Both the position numbers and the translations under genes were made by a program. This document shows positions 28,631-37,083 of a DNA stretch of 64,000 nt, piece after piece (within the stretch, counting starts at the first letter, position 1; every line of letters starts with the position of its first letter). The stretch lies in contig NZ_BDAY01000007.1 in NCBI RefSeq assembly GCF_001612685.1, forward strand, positions 62,001 through 126,000, in the 5' to 3' direction. The DNA is from Nocardia altamirensis NBRC 108246. Its GTDB lineage: Bacteria; Actinomycetota; Actinomycetes; Mycobacteriales; Mycobacteriaceae. The notes below the pieces were generated by a model, which ran no database searches, was not told the DNA's origin, and saw only the letters and a program-made list of their open reading frames with translations.

Positions 28631-29299
28631 GTGGGCGGGACGACGGTGGTCGAGGTAATGGCCGAGTTGGCTGCGCTCGAGGATCCGAAGGCGCGGGCGG
28701 TCAATGAGAAGCATGGTGACGACCACGGGGTGAACCTCAGTAAGTTGCGTGCGGTCGCGAAGCGGCTGAAGACGCAGCAGGAGCTTGCGCGGGAGCTCTG
28801 GGTGACCGGTGACAGCGCGGCGCGGCTGTTGGCGTTGCTCATCTGTCGCCCGAAGGCGTTCGAGCGTGTGGAGTTGGACATCATGCTGCGCGAGGCGCGC
28901 ACGCCCAAGGTGCAGGACTGGCTCGTGAATTACGTGGTGAAGAAGAACCCGAACGCCGAAGAGCTGCGCGTGTCCTGGTTCGCCGACCCGGACCCGGTGG
29001 TCGCCAGCGCAGGCTGGGCGTTGACCACCGAACGCGTGGCGAAGAAACCCGAGACGCTCGACCTCGCGGCACTGCTCGACAGCATCGAGGCGGAGATGAA
29101 AGACGCCCAGGAACGCCTGCAATGGGCAATGAACCACTGCCTGGCCCAGATCGGGATCGAGCACCCCGAATACCGCTCCCGCGCAATAGCTATCGGTGAG
29201 CGCTTGAAGGTGCTCGAGGACTACCCGACTCCACCGAACTGCACGTCGCCGTTCGCGCCCATCTGGATCACCGAAATGGTGCGCCGCCAAGGCAAGTAG
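28631..29299 (+). CDS. AlkD-like DNA alkylation repair protein (HEAT-like helical repeat)
   Basis: 222 residues from GTG 28631, 4 bases after GGGAGG; the frame continues upstream without likeness. Seen: KHGDDHGVNLSKLRAVAKRLKTQQELARELWVTGDSAARLLALLIC and WFADPDPVVASAGWALTTE, the alpha-alpha repeat pattern of COG4912 DNA alkylation repair proteins (AlkD-type). AlkD removes bulky or cationic alkylated bases without base flipping. This protein lacks some N-terminal repeats of the ~230-residue family, so actual glycosylase activity is not certain. Confidence 0.7.
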   Translation: MGGTTVVEVMAELAALEDPKARAVNEKHGDDHGVNLSKLRAVAKRLKTQQELARELWVTGDSAARLLALLICRPKAFERVELDIMLREARTPKVQDWLVNYVVKKNPNAEELRVSWFADPDPVVASAGWALTTERVAKKPETLDLAALLDSIEAEMKDAQERLQWAMNHCLAQIGIEHPEYRSRAIAIGERLKVLEDYPTPPNCTSPFAPIWITEMVRRQGK

Positions 29300-29346
29300 G
29301 ACGGTCCGACTCCTGAAATCGTCTGGGGGAAAGAAAGAGTCACCGA

Positions 29347-30867
29347 TTACGGGGCGATCGCCGGACTGCCGAACCACTGCTCGGCGACTCGCTCGAACGC
29401 TTCGCGATCGGCGTCGTGACCGCCCACCCAAGCCACTACGCCGTCGGGCCGGACGAGCACGGCGCGCAATCCGAGATGGTTTCTCGCCGCCCCTGCCGCG
29501 TACCGAATCCGGTTCTCCCACTGCATCGCCGCATCGTGCAGGTATCGGTCGGCGCTGAAATCCAGTGCGACGCCGCGTCCGTCGTGCATCAGGTCGCCGA
29601 GGCGGGTGCCGTCCTCGAGCCGGAAGTCGGGGGCACTGCGGCCGACCAGCGGGTGCTCGCTGCCGAGGTCGTAGCGGATCCACAAGCTCGAGATCCGTCC
29701 GAACACGTAGGTGGTTCCGTCACCGGTTGCGATCAGGTCCCGGATCACGCCTTGGATCGCTTGGGAATGCGGGTCCGGCCGCATGACCGCAACCTGGGCG
29801 CGGGACCAGTCGAGCACCTTGGCGGCGATCGGACGGCGCTCGCCGGTGTAGGTGTCGAGCAGCCCGTCCGGCGCGGTACCGTGCACGGTCGCCGCGAGCT
29901 TCCAGCCCAGGTTCCCGGCGTCGCCGAGGCCGGAGTTGAGTCCTTGCCCGCCGAGCGGGGAGTGGATGTGCGCGGCGTCGCCCGCGAGCAGGACGCGTCC
30001 CTGTCGATAGGTCGTCGTCTGCATCGCCCGATCAGTGAAGGTCGAGGCGAGCTGGACTTCAGTGAGCGTCACGTCGGTGCCGGACACCCGGCGCAGCACC
30101 GCCTGCAGATGTTCCAGCGTCGGCTGCTGCGAGCGGTCGAACGCGCCGCCGTCGAAGTCCATCATCGCGACGTGTCCGTCCGTCTGCATCCGGATGTAGA
30201 GGCCCGTCGACGTCAGAGTGAACCCGTGGCTCAGCTTGTCCGGATCGGCGATGGTGGCCAGCATGGTGTAGCCGGTGAATTGCGGTTCGGTGCCGACGAA
30301 TTCGAAGCCTGCGAGTCTGCGCACCGTGCTGCGCCCACCATCGCAACCCACGACCCAGCGGGCCGTGTACTCCTGCTCGTCGGTCTGCACGCTCACGCTC
30401 TCGTCGTGCTGGGTGACGGCAGAGACCATGGCGCCGTATCTGATTTCGACGCCGAGTTTCGCTGCCCGCTCGGACAACACCGATTCGATCGTGTCGAGGC
30501 TTGTCATCATCAATTCCGGTGCCGGGCTCGGCAGTCGGAACGGCAGGGCGGTCGGGTCGATAGCGGCCGCATCGAGCATCATCCCCGCGAAATGGCCCGC
30601 GAGGCGCGGCGGCGCAGGGTCGTCCGTGTCGGGAACTTCGTCGATACCGGACGCCGTCAACAGCGCGTCCAGCATCCCGCGGCGGTAGAACGCCTGGATC
30701 GACATGGCGGACAGGCCCCGACCGCCGAGCGGTTCTGCCCGCCACGGGGAATGCGGCTCCGGCTCCCGTTCGAGTACCAGAACGGAGCAGTCCGCAAGTC
30801 CGAGCTCACAGGCAAGAAAAAGGCCGACAGGTCCCGCGCCCACGATCACTACATCGAATTCATCCAT
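29347..30867 (-). CDS. FAD-dependent aromatic-ring/antibiotic monooxygenase (PHBH family) 1
   Basis: 506 residues. Group A flavoprotein monooxygenase: GxGxxG in VVIVGAGPVGLFLACEL, the DG motif VVGCDGGRSTVRRLAG, the GD motif VLLAGDAAHIHSPLGGQGLNSGLGDAGNLGWKLA, and a C-terminal thioredoxin-like domain (APDFRLEDG, VLVRPDGVVAWVG). This is the architecture of the tetracycline/rifampicin-type and polyketide hydroxylases; NAD(P)H and O2 are used to hydroxylate aromatic rings. The substrate is unknown. Single gene. A second, related enzyme is at 37084-38628. Confidence 0.9.
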   Translation of the reverse strand: MDEFDVVIVGAGPVGLFLACELGLADCSVLVLEREPEPHSPWRAEPLGGRGLSAMSIQAFYRRGMLDALLTASGIDEVPDTDDPAPPRLAGHFAGMMLDAAAIDPTALPFRLPSPAPELMMTSLDTIESVLSERAAKLGVEIRYGAMVSAVTQHDESVSVQTDEQEYTARWVVGCDGGRSTVRRLAGFEFVGTEPQFTGYTMLATIADPDKLSHGFTLTSTGLYIRMQTDGHVAMMDFDGGAFDRSQQPTLEHLQAVLRRVSGTDVTLTEVQLASTFTDRAMQTTTYRQGRVLLAGDAAHIHSPLGGQGLNSGLGDAGNLGWKLAATVHGTAPDGLLDTYTGERRPIAAKVLDWSRAQVAVMRPDPHSQAIQGVIRDLIATGDGTTYVFGRISSLWIRYDLGSEHPLVGRSAPDFRLEDGTRLGDLMHDGRGVALDFSADRYLHDAAMQWENRIRYAAGAARNHLGLRAVLVRPDGVVAWVGGHDADREAFERVAEQWFGSPAIAP

Positions 30868-31118
30868 GCCCCCATACTTTTCAACGACTCTTGCACCACC
30901 CTGACGCGATACTTGCGGCGCACATGCGCGGTCACGCGCACGGTGGGTCCATGCGCAGGTGAGCCGGCTGTCGCCGGCCTATCGTCAGAGATGGCAAGTG
31001 GGTCTGCGCGCAAGTCGGCGTACAGTCCGGACTGGGTTCGTTACCTCGGGGCAAATGAGGATGACGGTGATGGTCGGACTCTATGCCGCGTGGAGTGCAC
31101 TGACAGGATCTCGAGAAG

Positions 31119-32108
31119 TTGATAATCAGTAGAGCAGCGATCGACGCATGGGGGAGGTTCCTCGCACACCTGTCGGAACGGATCGAAGCAGGTAGTGCCG
31201 CTGCCTCAGGTCTACCTCGGAATTTCGGCGGCCAGACAGTGCAGAAGGTGCACACGTTAGCTGCTAAAGATGAAGAAATCGGAACGAATGTAGCCGCGAC
31301 GGAGACCTGGGATCGCACGCCGACTGGTGCGTTCGACAAACCGCGCAGCCCGATATATGAGGCGACTCCCCCCAGCAAGCCGGTAAGAGATATCGATGTG
31401 TCGGATTGGAAGGACAAAGTTACCTATCCCCGATTCGACGATTCGGGGCGGATGTTCGATCAGAACAACACTCCCTTCACCGGTGGTGCGAACGGCTGGG
31501 CCGACTTCCTGATGGACGGAGACGGCGAATTCATTACCGGAAACAGTTACCATGGCATTTTGTACAAGCTGCAGCGAAGCCGGGACGGATCTGCCGCATT
31601 TGGTATTTGGCGAGTCCAGGACGGTTGGCTGGGCGAGGTCAACCCGGTCTGTAATACGTACCTGGAGGAAAGCCTTGACCCTAAATTCCCTGCGCAACTC
31701 AGGGATCGGCTGATCAATCGCAACGTCGACCTCACCAAGGTTAAATTCGACACCGAGTCCCAGGGAAAGCTATGGAAGGGGGAAGCGCCCGTATTGTCCG
31801 TCGAACGAATGCGCACCGACGCTGAGTCAGTCTTCAAAGGCTATGGTGATGATTTCTGGGTGGACGTCACCAAGGTGTCCCGTCACCCCGACCAAGTGGA
31901 CGTGGCATTGTCGCTCAACCCAGTTCGTGGCGAGCCCGGACAAGTCACCGTGGCCGTGCAGCGAGTCGATGGGCTGACAACCGTGCGGTTCACGGATTTC
32001 GAGATGGGTCCGGAACGGACACGAACCTTGGCTGTGCTGCATGAACTCCGCGAAACGATGACGCCTTGGATAGCCGAGTCTGGCGCGATCTGGCACCCCG
32101 GCGCCTAG
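31119..32108 (+). CDS. Orphan hypothetical protein, atypical composition
   Basis: 329 residues from TTG 31119, the first start after an in-frame stop at 31101; GAGAAG just upstream could serve as ribosome site. The body is hydrophilic and rich in Asp, Trp and Tyr (for example GWADFLMDGDGEFITGNSYH), with no signal, membrane segment or motif that I recognise. The N-terminal helix (DAWGRFLAHLSERIEAG) looks amphipathic. Codon use contains more A/T-ending codons than its neighbours, suggesting recent acquisition. It could be a remnant C-terminal part of a larger secreted or toxin-like protein, but I cannot show this. Confidence 0.5.
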   Translation: MIISRAAIDAWGRFLAHLSERIEAGSAAASGLPRNFGGQTVQKVHTLAAKDEEIGTNVAATETWDRTPTGAFDKPRSPIYEATPPSKPVRDIDVSDWKDKVTYPRFDDSGRMFDQNNTPFTGGANGWADFLMDGDGEFITGNSYHGILYKLQRSRDGSAAFGIWRVQDGWLGEVNPVCNTYLEESLDPKFPAQLRDRLINRNVDLTKVKFDTESQGKLWKGEAPVLSVERMRTDAESVFKGYGDDFWVDVTKVSRHPDQVDVALSLNPVRGEPGQVTVAVQRVDGLTTVRFTDFEMGPERTRTLAVLHELRETMTPWIAESGAIWHPGA

Positions 32109-32240
32109 CCATCAGTTCGCATTGCTTGTTCATCAGAGCTCAGCAGCCGGTCCCCTCCGTGGCGGGTAGAAAGGGTCCCGCGGCCGCGCCCCACATCGTG
32201 CGATTCCGCACTGATCGGGGCTGAAACATGTTCTGGTACT

Positions 32241-32774
32241 TCAGAAGACGAAATCGCGCAGTGCGAGGAAGCGCACTCCGCCGACCGCCGCCATGATGGC
32301 GAGCACGGCAACTGCCTGTGCGCTCGCGCCGAGGGCGGGTGCCGAGAATTCGAGGGCGGCCAGTGCCGCGGTGCTGATCAGCAGGCCGATCAGCGCGAGA
32401 CCGCCGCCTTCCCATTGCGCGGTGAACCAGCCGACGCGTCCGGCCGCCTGGAAGGTGAGTTGCCGGTGCAGTTCGTTCGCGATCACCGTGCTGACGATCG
32501 AGCCTGCGATATTGGCGACCAGCGGGCCTGCACCGCTCATCGCCATGAACAGCACGACGTAGGCGATGTTGCTGGTGCCGCCGACGAGGGTGAATCGGAT
32601 CAGCTGGGCGAAGGTGTGCGCACTGCGCAGGTACCGCAGCACGCGAGTGGCTCGATCGGCCCATTCCGTGCGCAGCATCGGGTAGGTGCCTGCGCCGATC
32701 GTCAGATCGGTGCTGTGGAGGATCGCCCAGTGGGCGTTCCGCGGCCCGGACGCGGGAATTGCTGTGCTGTTCAC
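32241..32774 (-). CDS. GtrA-family membrane protein
   Basis: 177 residues as read; an internal start near MLRTEWADRA (about residue 33) is also plausible. Seen: FAQLIRFTLVGGTSNIAYVVLFMAM, the GtrA opening helix (RF..vGg.nt..y), and three more membrane helices ending VRFLALRDFVF, the typical R(F/Y)..F.. terminus. GtrA-like proteins are thought to flip polyprenyl-phosphate sugars across the membrane for cell-envelope glycosylation. No glycosyltransferase is adjacent. Single gene, with the neighbouring winged-helix gene ending 114 bases upstream. Confidence 0.8.
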   Translation of the reverse strand: MNSTAIPASGPRNAHWAILHSTDLTIGAGTYPMLRTEWADRATRVLRYLRSAHTFAQLIRFTLVGGTSNIAYVVLFMAMSGAGPLVANIAGSIVSTVIANELHRQLTFQAAGRVGWFTAQWEGGGLALIGLLISTAALAALEFSAPALGASAQAVAVLAIMAAVGGVRFLALRDFVF

Positions 32775-32887
32775 CCGAATACCGTCGCCAATCGGGCTGA
32801 CACCGACCTGCCACCGTCCTGATACGTCCGCTGACGCGAGATCCGAGATCTCCCCGGCCGAGAGACACGCTGTCCAGACCGACCGCG

Positions 32888-34093
32888 TCAGAGTCTGTCG
32901 AAATCGACCTGGACGGTTGCGCCCCCACGTAGTTCAGCGACCCGCTCAGCCTCGGCGTTCACCTGTTTGCGGAGGTCGGCGCTCAGCGCCCCGAACGCGC
33001 TGACCGTCAATGTCACCGTGCGCCCGCTCTTTCGGGGCCGCCAGATCCCGACGATCTTGCCATCGGCCAACACGGTGCCCGGCTCGCCGACCGCCTTCCA
33101 CACCGCACGGTGGTATTTCTTGTCGACGATCGTTTCTCGATCGCGCATCTGCGTGTAGGGATCTCGCGGCGGCAACAGTCGCACTCCGCGCACTTCCGGC
33201 GACGACCGCAGCACATCCAGATCGCCGGCAAGGATCCACCTCGTGGTGCCGTCGAATTCGACTGGGGTGAGCTCGTTTTCCACGGTAGTCCACCACGGAT
33301 CGACATCACCGGCTTGCACGCCGACCCATGCCGCGAAATGCTTGCGGGTCGACGGTCCGTAGCACCGCAGGTAGCGCCGGAGCAGTGTGGCGCGGGCAGC
33401 ATCGGAGTCGACGTGCGGCAGCGGCTGACCCAACCATTCCTCGAGCAGGACGAACGGCGCCTTGTTCGCGTTGCGTGGCGCGAAGCAGACGATGCCGCGC
33501 AGCGTCAGAATCCGGAGACAGAAGTGCACGACACCCTCGCCGAGCGGCACATTCTTGCCGTAGGGTCCCGTCGCCTGCCAGGGTTTGCGTTGCGCGGGTG
33601 TGAGTTTCGGCGCGATGCGGTCGGCGAGTGCTTTGCCGAGTTCGTTGATCGCCAACTGTCGTCCGGACAGGACGGCCGCGATTTCGTCGGCGGTGCGCTC
33701 GACCATCTCGTCCAAACCCACGCCAAGCGTGGTCAACGCCTCGTCGATGCCGACGATCAAATGCAGTCGCGCGGTTTCGGTGGCGGGCAGGACGCCGGTG
33801 GTGAAAATCGGTGCATCGGCGGTCGGGAAGTAGAACGGTGAGCCGCGCATGCACCACGTTTGCAGCAGACTTTTCTCCTCGCCGACGAGGTGGTCGATGC
33901 GATCCACCATGACGTCGTCGACGCGCGCGTGCAGCGCGAGTATGGCGGAACCGGGTGGGCTGTTCTGCACTCCGCACGCACCCGCCACGTCGAGCAAATC
34001 CTCGACCGGTCGCCGGTGTCCGAGGTGGTGCGCGGCCAATCGAAACGCGATGACGTCCTGAGTGTGCACGACGGTGCTCTTACGAACTGCCAC
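32888..34093 (-). CDS. Winged-helix DNA glycosylase-like protein (HTH_42/AlkZ family)
   Basis: 401 residues, the usual length for the winged-helix DNA-binding domain family that includes AlkZ and YcaQ, bacterial glycosylases for interstrand crosslinks. Seen: an N-terminal winged-helix region, AGACGVQNSPPGSAILALHARV, LLQTWCMRGSPFYFP, and LRCYGPSTRKHFAAWVGV (RYLrayGPat..dfa.W), with the C-terminal LADGKIVGIWRP. AlkZ uses a QxQ pair and YcaQ a QxD pair at the VQxx position. This protein reads QNS, so the second residue is Ser and classical catalysis may be altered. Function is therefore uncertain. Divergent from the MarR-led operon. Confidence 0.8.
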   Translation of the reverse strand: MAVRKSTVVHTQDVIAFRLAAHHLGHRRPVEDLLDVAGACGVQNSPPGSAILALHARVDDVMVDRIDHLVGEEKSLLQTWCMRGSPFYFPTADAPIFTTGVLPATETARLHLIVGIDEALTTLGVGLDEMVERTADEIAAVLSGRQLAINELGKALADRIAPKLTPAQRKPWQATGPYGKNVPLGEGVVHFCLRILTLRGIVCFAPRNANKAPFVLLEEWLGQPLPHVDSDAARATLLRRYLRCYGPSTRKHFAAWVGVQAGDVDPWWTTVENELTPVEFDGTTRWILAGDLDVLRSSPEVRGVRLLPPRDPYTQMRDRETIVDKKYHRAVWKAVGEPGTVLADGKIVGIWRPRKSGRTVTLTVSAFGALSADLRKQVNAEAERVAELRGGATVQVDFDRL

Positions 34094-34184
34094 TGCTCAC
34101 CTCCCACGACGGGGTTGGCTTGTGCCGGAACAGCCTATCCGTCAAGCTCGCCGGTGACGGGAAACTGCTCGCGGAGCTAGATAC

Positions 34185-34196
34185 GTGTATATACAC
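34185..34196. promoter_or_regulatory. MarR operator/-10 region
   Basis: GTGTATATACAC is a perfect 12-bp palindrome 7 bases before the MarR-gene ATG. It contains TATACA, a likely -10 element, which would place transcription start at or next to the ATG (no ribosome site is visible, so the message is probably leaderless). Binding here would repress the MarR operon. Confidence 0.65.
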
Positions 34197-34203
34197 TTAT
34201 TGG

Positions 34204-34641
34204 ATGGAACCGGTGGAGACAGCCTGCGTGTGCACCTCACTGCGGATGGCCACACGATCGGTGGTGCGCCTGTACGACCGCGCGTTGGGCCAGGCGGGTC
34301 TGCGACACGCGGGGTACTCGATCCTGGCGCGAATCGACGCCGAGGGCCCGCTGATGATCAGCGAGTTGGCCGACCGATTGGTGCTGGAGCGCACGACGTG
34401 TTCGCGGGAGGTGGACGCGCTCGCCAAAGCAGGCCTGCTGACCATCGAAGCAGGCAGTGACCGGCGCCAGCGCGTGCTGCGGTTGTCGCAAGCGGGCGCG
34501 GCCAAGCTGGGTGCGGCCAGGCAGCACTGGCACGCGGTGCAGGAAGGGCTGACGGACTCCTTCGGTGTCGAGGACGCCGATGCACTGCTCGACCGATTGC
34601 GCAGCCTGCTTCGCGCCTCGCAGCAACTCATCGATCAATGA
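34204..34641 (+). CDS. MarR-family transcriptional regulator
   Basis: 145 residues from ATG 34204. Winged-helix DNA-binding region: HAGYSILARIDAEGPLMISELADRLVLERTTCSREVDALAKAGLLTIEAGSDRRQRVLRLSQAG (about 39-103), with the DRR..R wing. Cys8, Cys10 and Cys60 could support redox sensing, as in OhrR/MarR members, but that is only inference. It leads an operon with a tautomerase and a RidA protein, and a perfect palindrome overlaps its promoter, indicating autoregulation. Confidence 0.9.
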   Translation: MEPVETACVCTSLRMATRSVVRLYDRALGQAGLRHAGYSILARIDAEGPLMISELADRLVLERTTCSREVDALAKAGLLTIEAGSDRRQRVLRLSQAGAAKLGAARQHWHAVQEGLTDSFGVEDADALLDRLRSLLRASQQLIDQ

Positions 34642-34651
34642 GGAGAAGAAC

Positions 34652-35059
34652 ATGCCACTTGTTCGGATATCGCTGAACCGTCGCGCCGGGGACTTCGCGC
34701 GGCGGGTCGGGGACAGTGTGCACTCGGCGATGGTCGAGACGCTCGGTATCCCGGAAGGGGATCGATTCCAGATCATCACCCAGCGCGACCCTGGCGAGAT
34801 CGTCTACGACTCAACGTTTCTCGACATTGAACGCACCGATGGCATCGTCATCATCCAAATCTCCCTCGTCGCAGGACGTGACCGTGACGTCAAATCCGCG
34901 CTGTACGCGAGCATCGCCGAACGCTTGTCCGCCGACCTCGGCATCCGACGTGAAGACGTCTTCATCAGCCTGATGGAGGCGGCACCGGCGGACTTCTCCT
35001 TCGGTAACGGCGAAGCCCAGTTCGCCTACCACCTTCCGCCGCACCTGCAATCGTCGTGA
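34652..35059 (+). CDS. Tautomerase-superfamily enzyme (MIF/4-OT fold, Tautomerase_2)
   Basis: 135 residues from ATG 34652, with AGGAGAAG ending 3 bases upstream. After Met removal the N-terminus is Pro (PLVRISLNRRAG), the catalytic general base of the superfamily. The body has LGIPEGDRFQIITQ, the family core, and VFISLMEAAPADFSFGNG near the end. Such enzymes tautomerise keto-enol acids or hydrate/dehalogenate small organic acids. It starts 10 bases after the MarR stop and is likely induced with RidA. Confidence 0.9.
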   Translation: MPLVRISLNRRAGDFARRVGDSVHSAMVETLGIPEGDRFQIITQRDPGEIVYDSTFLDIERTDGIVIIQISLVAGRDRDVKSALYASIAERLSADLGIRREDVFISLMEAAPADFSFGNGEAQFAYHLPPHLQSS

Positions 35060-35113
35060 AACTCGCCAATTCCCTTTGCCGACAAGACATCACCATCACA
35101 GAGGAGCACACCA

Positions 35114-35488
35114 ATGACCCGACAGACCGTGACTACCGACAAGATCGCCCCTGCGGTCGGCCCCTTCTCCGCCGCAGTGCTCGGTGAGTTCACGTTCCTC
35201 AGTGGGCAAGTCGCGCAAGACCCTGCCACCGGCGCGCTGATCGACGGCGACGCCGCCACGCAGGCCGAGCAGGTGCTGCAAAACCTGACCGCGGTTGTCG
35301 AAGCCACAGGCAAAACCCTCGACGACGTCGTCCGAGTCGGTGTCTATCTCACCGACATGGCCGATTTCGCGGCGGTGAACACCGTCTATGCCAAGCATTT
35401 TCACGCGCCGTACCCGGCGCGCACCGCCATCGCCGTTGCGGCCCTGCCGCTGGGCGCGGCCGTCGAAATGGACGCGATCGTCCGCTGA
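35114..35488 (+). CDS. RidA-family enamine/imine deaminase
   Basis: 124 residues, typical for RidA (YjgF). Seen: VGPFSAAVLGEFTFLSGQVAQDP, QAEQVLQNLTAVVEATGKTLDDVVRVGVYLTDM and YPARTAIAVAALPLGAAVEMDAI, including the conserved Arg that binds the carboxylate of 2-aminoacrylate. RidA hydrolyses reactive enamines to keto acids and ammonia. Third gene of the MarR operon; pairing with a tautomerase suggests a small catabolic or detoxification module for a keto/enamine compound. Confidence 0.9.
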   Translation: MTRQTVTTDKIAPAVGPFSAAVLGEFTFLSGQVAQDPATGALIDGDAATQAEQVLQNLTAVVEATGKTLDDVVRVGVYLTDMADFAAVNTVYAKHFHAPYPARTAIAVAALPLGAAVEMDAIVR

Positions 35489-35507
35489 ATCGAGGACAGT
35501 CGCCTTG

Positions 35508-35536
35508 GCCTGTCCGGCAGGTCGTGCCGGACAGGC
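35508..35536 (+). terminator. Terminator of the MarR-tautomerase-RidA operon
   Basis: GCCTGTCCGGCA (35508-35519) and TGCCGGACAGGC (35525-35536) form a perfect 12-bp stem with a 5-base loop, 20 bases after the RidA stop and 19 before the stop of the convergent DUF1062 gene. Confidence 0.88.
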
Positions 35537-35554
35537 CACCGGCCCACCGACGGC

Positions 35555-36103
35555 TCAGCGCTTGAGCAGGAAACCGAAGTCGCTGGAGACCTTGCCGTTG
35601 AGCCGGACCACCGAAACGAGCTTCCCGTCGGCGATCAGTCTGTCGACTTCGGCCCGCGAGAGACCGAAGCCGGTGGCGATCAGTCGCACCGGCCGGACCG
35701 GGATCCGCGCGGCGAAGCGAACCGAGACGTCGATCACCTCGCTGTCCCGGTGATCGGATCCACCGGTGTCGAGCCGCCAGGCGTTGTCCCAGTCGAGTGC
35801 GATGCGGTTGCGGCGCAACACAATCGGGTCCTGGAGCAGCTCAGCCGCCAGGGCGGGGTCGTTGTCGTGTAACCGGTCGAGCAGCTCGGATCGGATGGCG
35901 CGCACGTTCATTCGCTCCATGACGGTGAGTTTTGTGGTCTCCCCGCACGTGGTACACAGCGCGAGAAGCCAGACATCGATGAGCTTGTGATGTGCGTTGA
36001 CGCGAAACTTGCCGCTTGTCCGGAAGCTTTCGGATGCGCACACGTGGCATCTACGGCGAACGAGTGGGAGACAGACGGGTTCGACTACCCAGTTTTCGAG
36101 CAC
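35555..36103 (-). CDS. DUF1062-family protein with N-terminal zinc ribbon
   Basis: 182 residues. Seen: WVVEPVCLPLVRRRCHVC with CxxC, FRVNAHHKLIDVWLLALCTTC with a second CxxC, then NDPALAAELLQDP and the C-terminal helix-turn region SRAEVDRLIADGKLVS. The four Cys should bind one zinc, and the pattern kFRVNA..kliDvWLi..C..C is that of DUF1062. The function of the family is not established. Single gene, with no evident operon partner. Confidence 0.85.
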   Translation of the reverse strand: MLENWVVEPVCLPLVRRRCHVCASESFRTSGKFRVNAHHKLIDVWLLALCTTCGETTKLTVMERMNVRAIRSELLDRLHDNDPALAAELLQDPIVLRRNRIALDWDNAWRLDTGGSDHRDSEVIDVSVRFAARIPVRPVRLIATGFGLSRAEVDRLIADGKLVSVVRLNGKVSSDFGFLLKR

Positions 36104-36322
36104 AGAAAATACACCTGTTTCCAGTGAGAAGTCCGCAGCAAAAAGCAGCGCGGCGCACCTGCGCGACGCGCGAAGAACTAACGCTCGGGAGGTCTCACTG
36201 GATGTACAACGGCATGTCCTCGACTAGACGATCTGGCCCGCCGAGATCGTACTGATCGACGGCGGCTCTGCTCCACCGGTTTTCCGGCACGGCGCCCGAA
36301 GCGGGGAATACCAGGTAGCGGT

Positions 36323-37033
36323 CTAGGCCAGGCCGTTGATCATCAGGGTGAGGGTGAAATCGAAACGGTCGTGGCCTTCGCCTGCGGTGAGTTCGGCGGC
36401 GTAACGGGTGGTGTACGGGAATGTCTGCGCGGGTAGCGCGGTGAACCGCCGGATCAGTTCGTCGCGGTCGAGGATCCATGCGGCGTCGTCCTGCGCCGAT
36501 CGCTGTCGCGCCATCGATTGCTCGAGGCAGTAGGCGGCCACGTACAGCAGCAGTGCGTCGATGGCCCAGGCGGCGGCCTGTGGTGCGACGCCGCCGGCGA
36601 GCACGATCGCGAGCATCCCCTCGTTGATGCGGACGATCTCGAGGTCGGTGGGTGCCGTCGCGAGCGAAGCATGGGAAATGCCAGGGTATTTCAGGTACTG
36701 ATCGCGAATCTGGGTGCACACGTCGCGGAGCTGCTCGCGCCAGATCGCTGGGTTCGGTTCGGGGAGTACGAGTTCGGCGCAGAGCCGCCCGATGAGCAAC
36801 TCGTCGAGGTCGGCCTTGTTGACCACGTGGGCGTAGAGCGAGGCGGGTCCGGTGTCGAGCTCGCTTGCCAGCCTGCGCATGGTCAGTGCCTCGTAGCCCT
36901 CTGCCGCGATGACGCCGAGCGCGGTGTCGATGACCTGCTCGACCGTGATCGGGGTCTTGCGCCTGCGCGGTGTGGGATCAGCGTCGGGGTTGGGCGGCTG
37001 GTGCCGTGCCGCGCGTCGCTCCTTGGGGTTCAC
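36323..37033 (-). CDS. TetR-family regulator (TetR_C-type)
   Basis: 236 residues from GTG 37033; the longer frame to 37174 overlaps the divergent gene and is rejected. Seen: an Arg/Pro-rich basic N-tail, HTH TPITVEQVIDTALGVIAAEGYEALTMRRLASELDTGPASLYAHVVNKADL, and a C-terminal domain like that of the tetracycline repressor group (YPGISHASLATAPTDLEIVRINEGMLAIVLAGG). It is divergent from the FAD monooxygenase at 37084, with two operator-like palindromes in the short space between. The arrangement parallels tetR-family/flavin monooxygenase pairs that respond to the monooxygenase substrate. Confidence 0.88.
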   Translation of the reverse strand: MNPKERRAARHQPPNPDADPTPRRRKTPITVEQVIDTALGVIAAEGYEALTMRRLASELDTGPASLYAHVVNKADLDELLIGRLCAELVLPEPNPAIWREQLRDVCTQIRDQYLKYPGISHASLATAPTDLEIVRINEGMLAIVLAGGVAPQAAAWAIDALLLYVAAYCLEQSMARQRSAQDDAAWILDRDELIRRFTALPAQTFPYTTRYAAELTAGEGHDRFDFTLTLMINGLA

Positions 37034-37047
37034 TCGATCACCATACC

Positions 37048-37083
37048 TTGACTGGAACGCTGTTCGTGTATAGAACGGTGTTC
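37048..37083. promoter_or_regulatory. Double TetR operator over a leaderless promoter
   Basis: GAAC-GCT-GTTC (37055-37065) and GAAC-GGT-GTTC (37073-37083) are two copies of the same palindrome, 18 bases apart. A -35-like TTGACT (37048-37053) and -10-like TATAGA (37069-37074) surround and overlap them, 15 bases apart. The monooxygenase GTG is at 37084, immediately after the second copy, with no room for a ribosome site. Confidence 0.7.

Noticed and set aside
29416..31122. 568-codon plus-strand frame opposite the FAD monooxygenase
   Set aside because: Antisense shadow; FAD motifs are on the minus strand.
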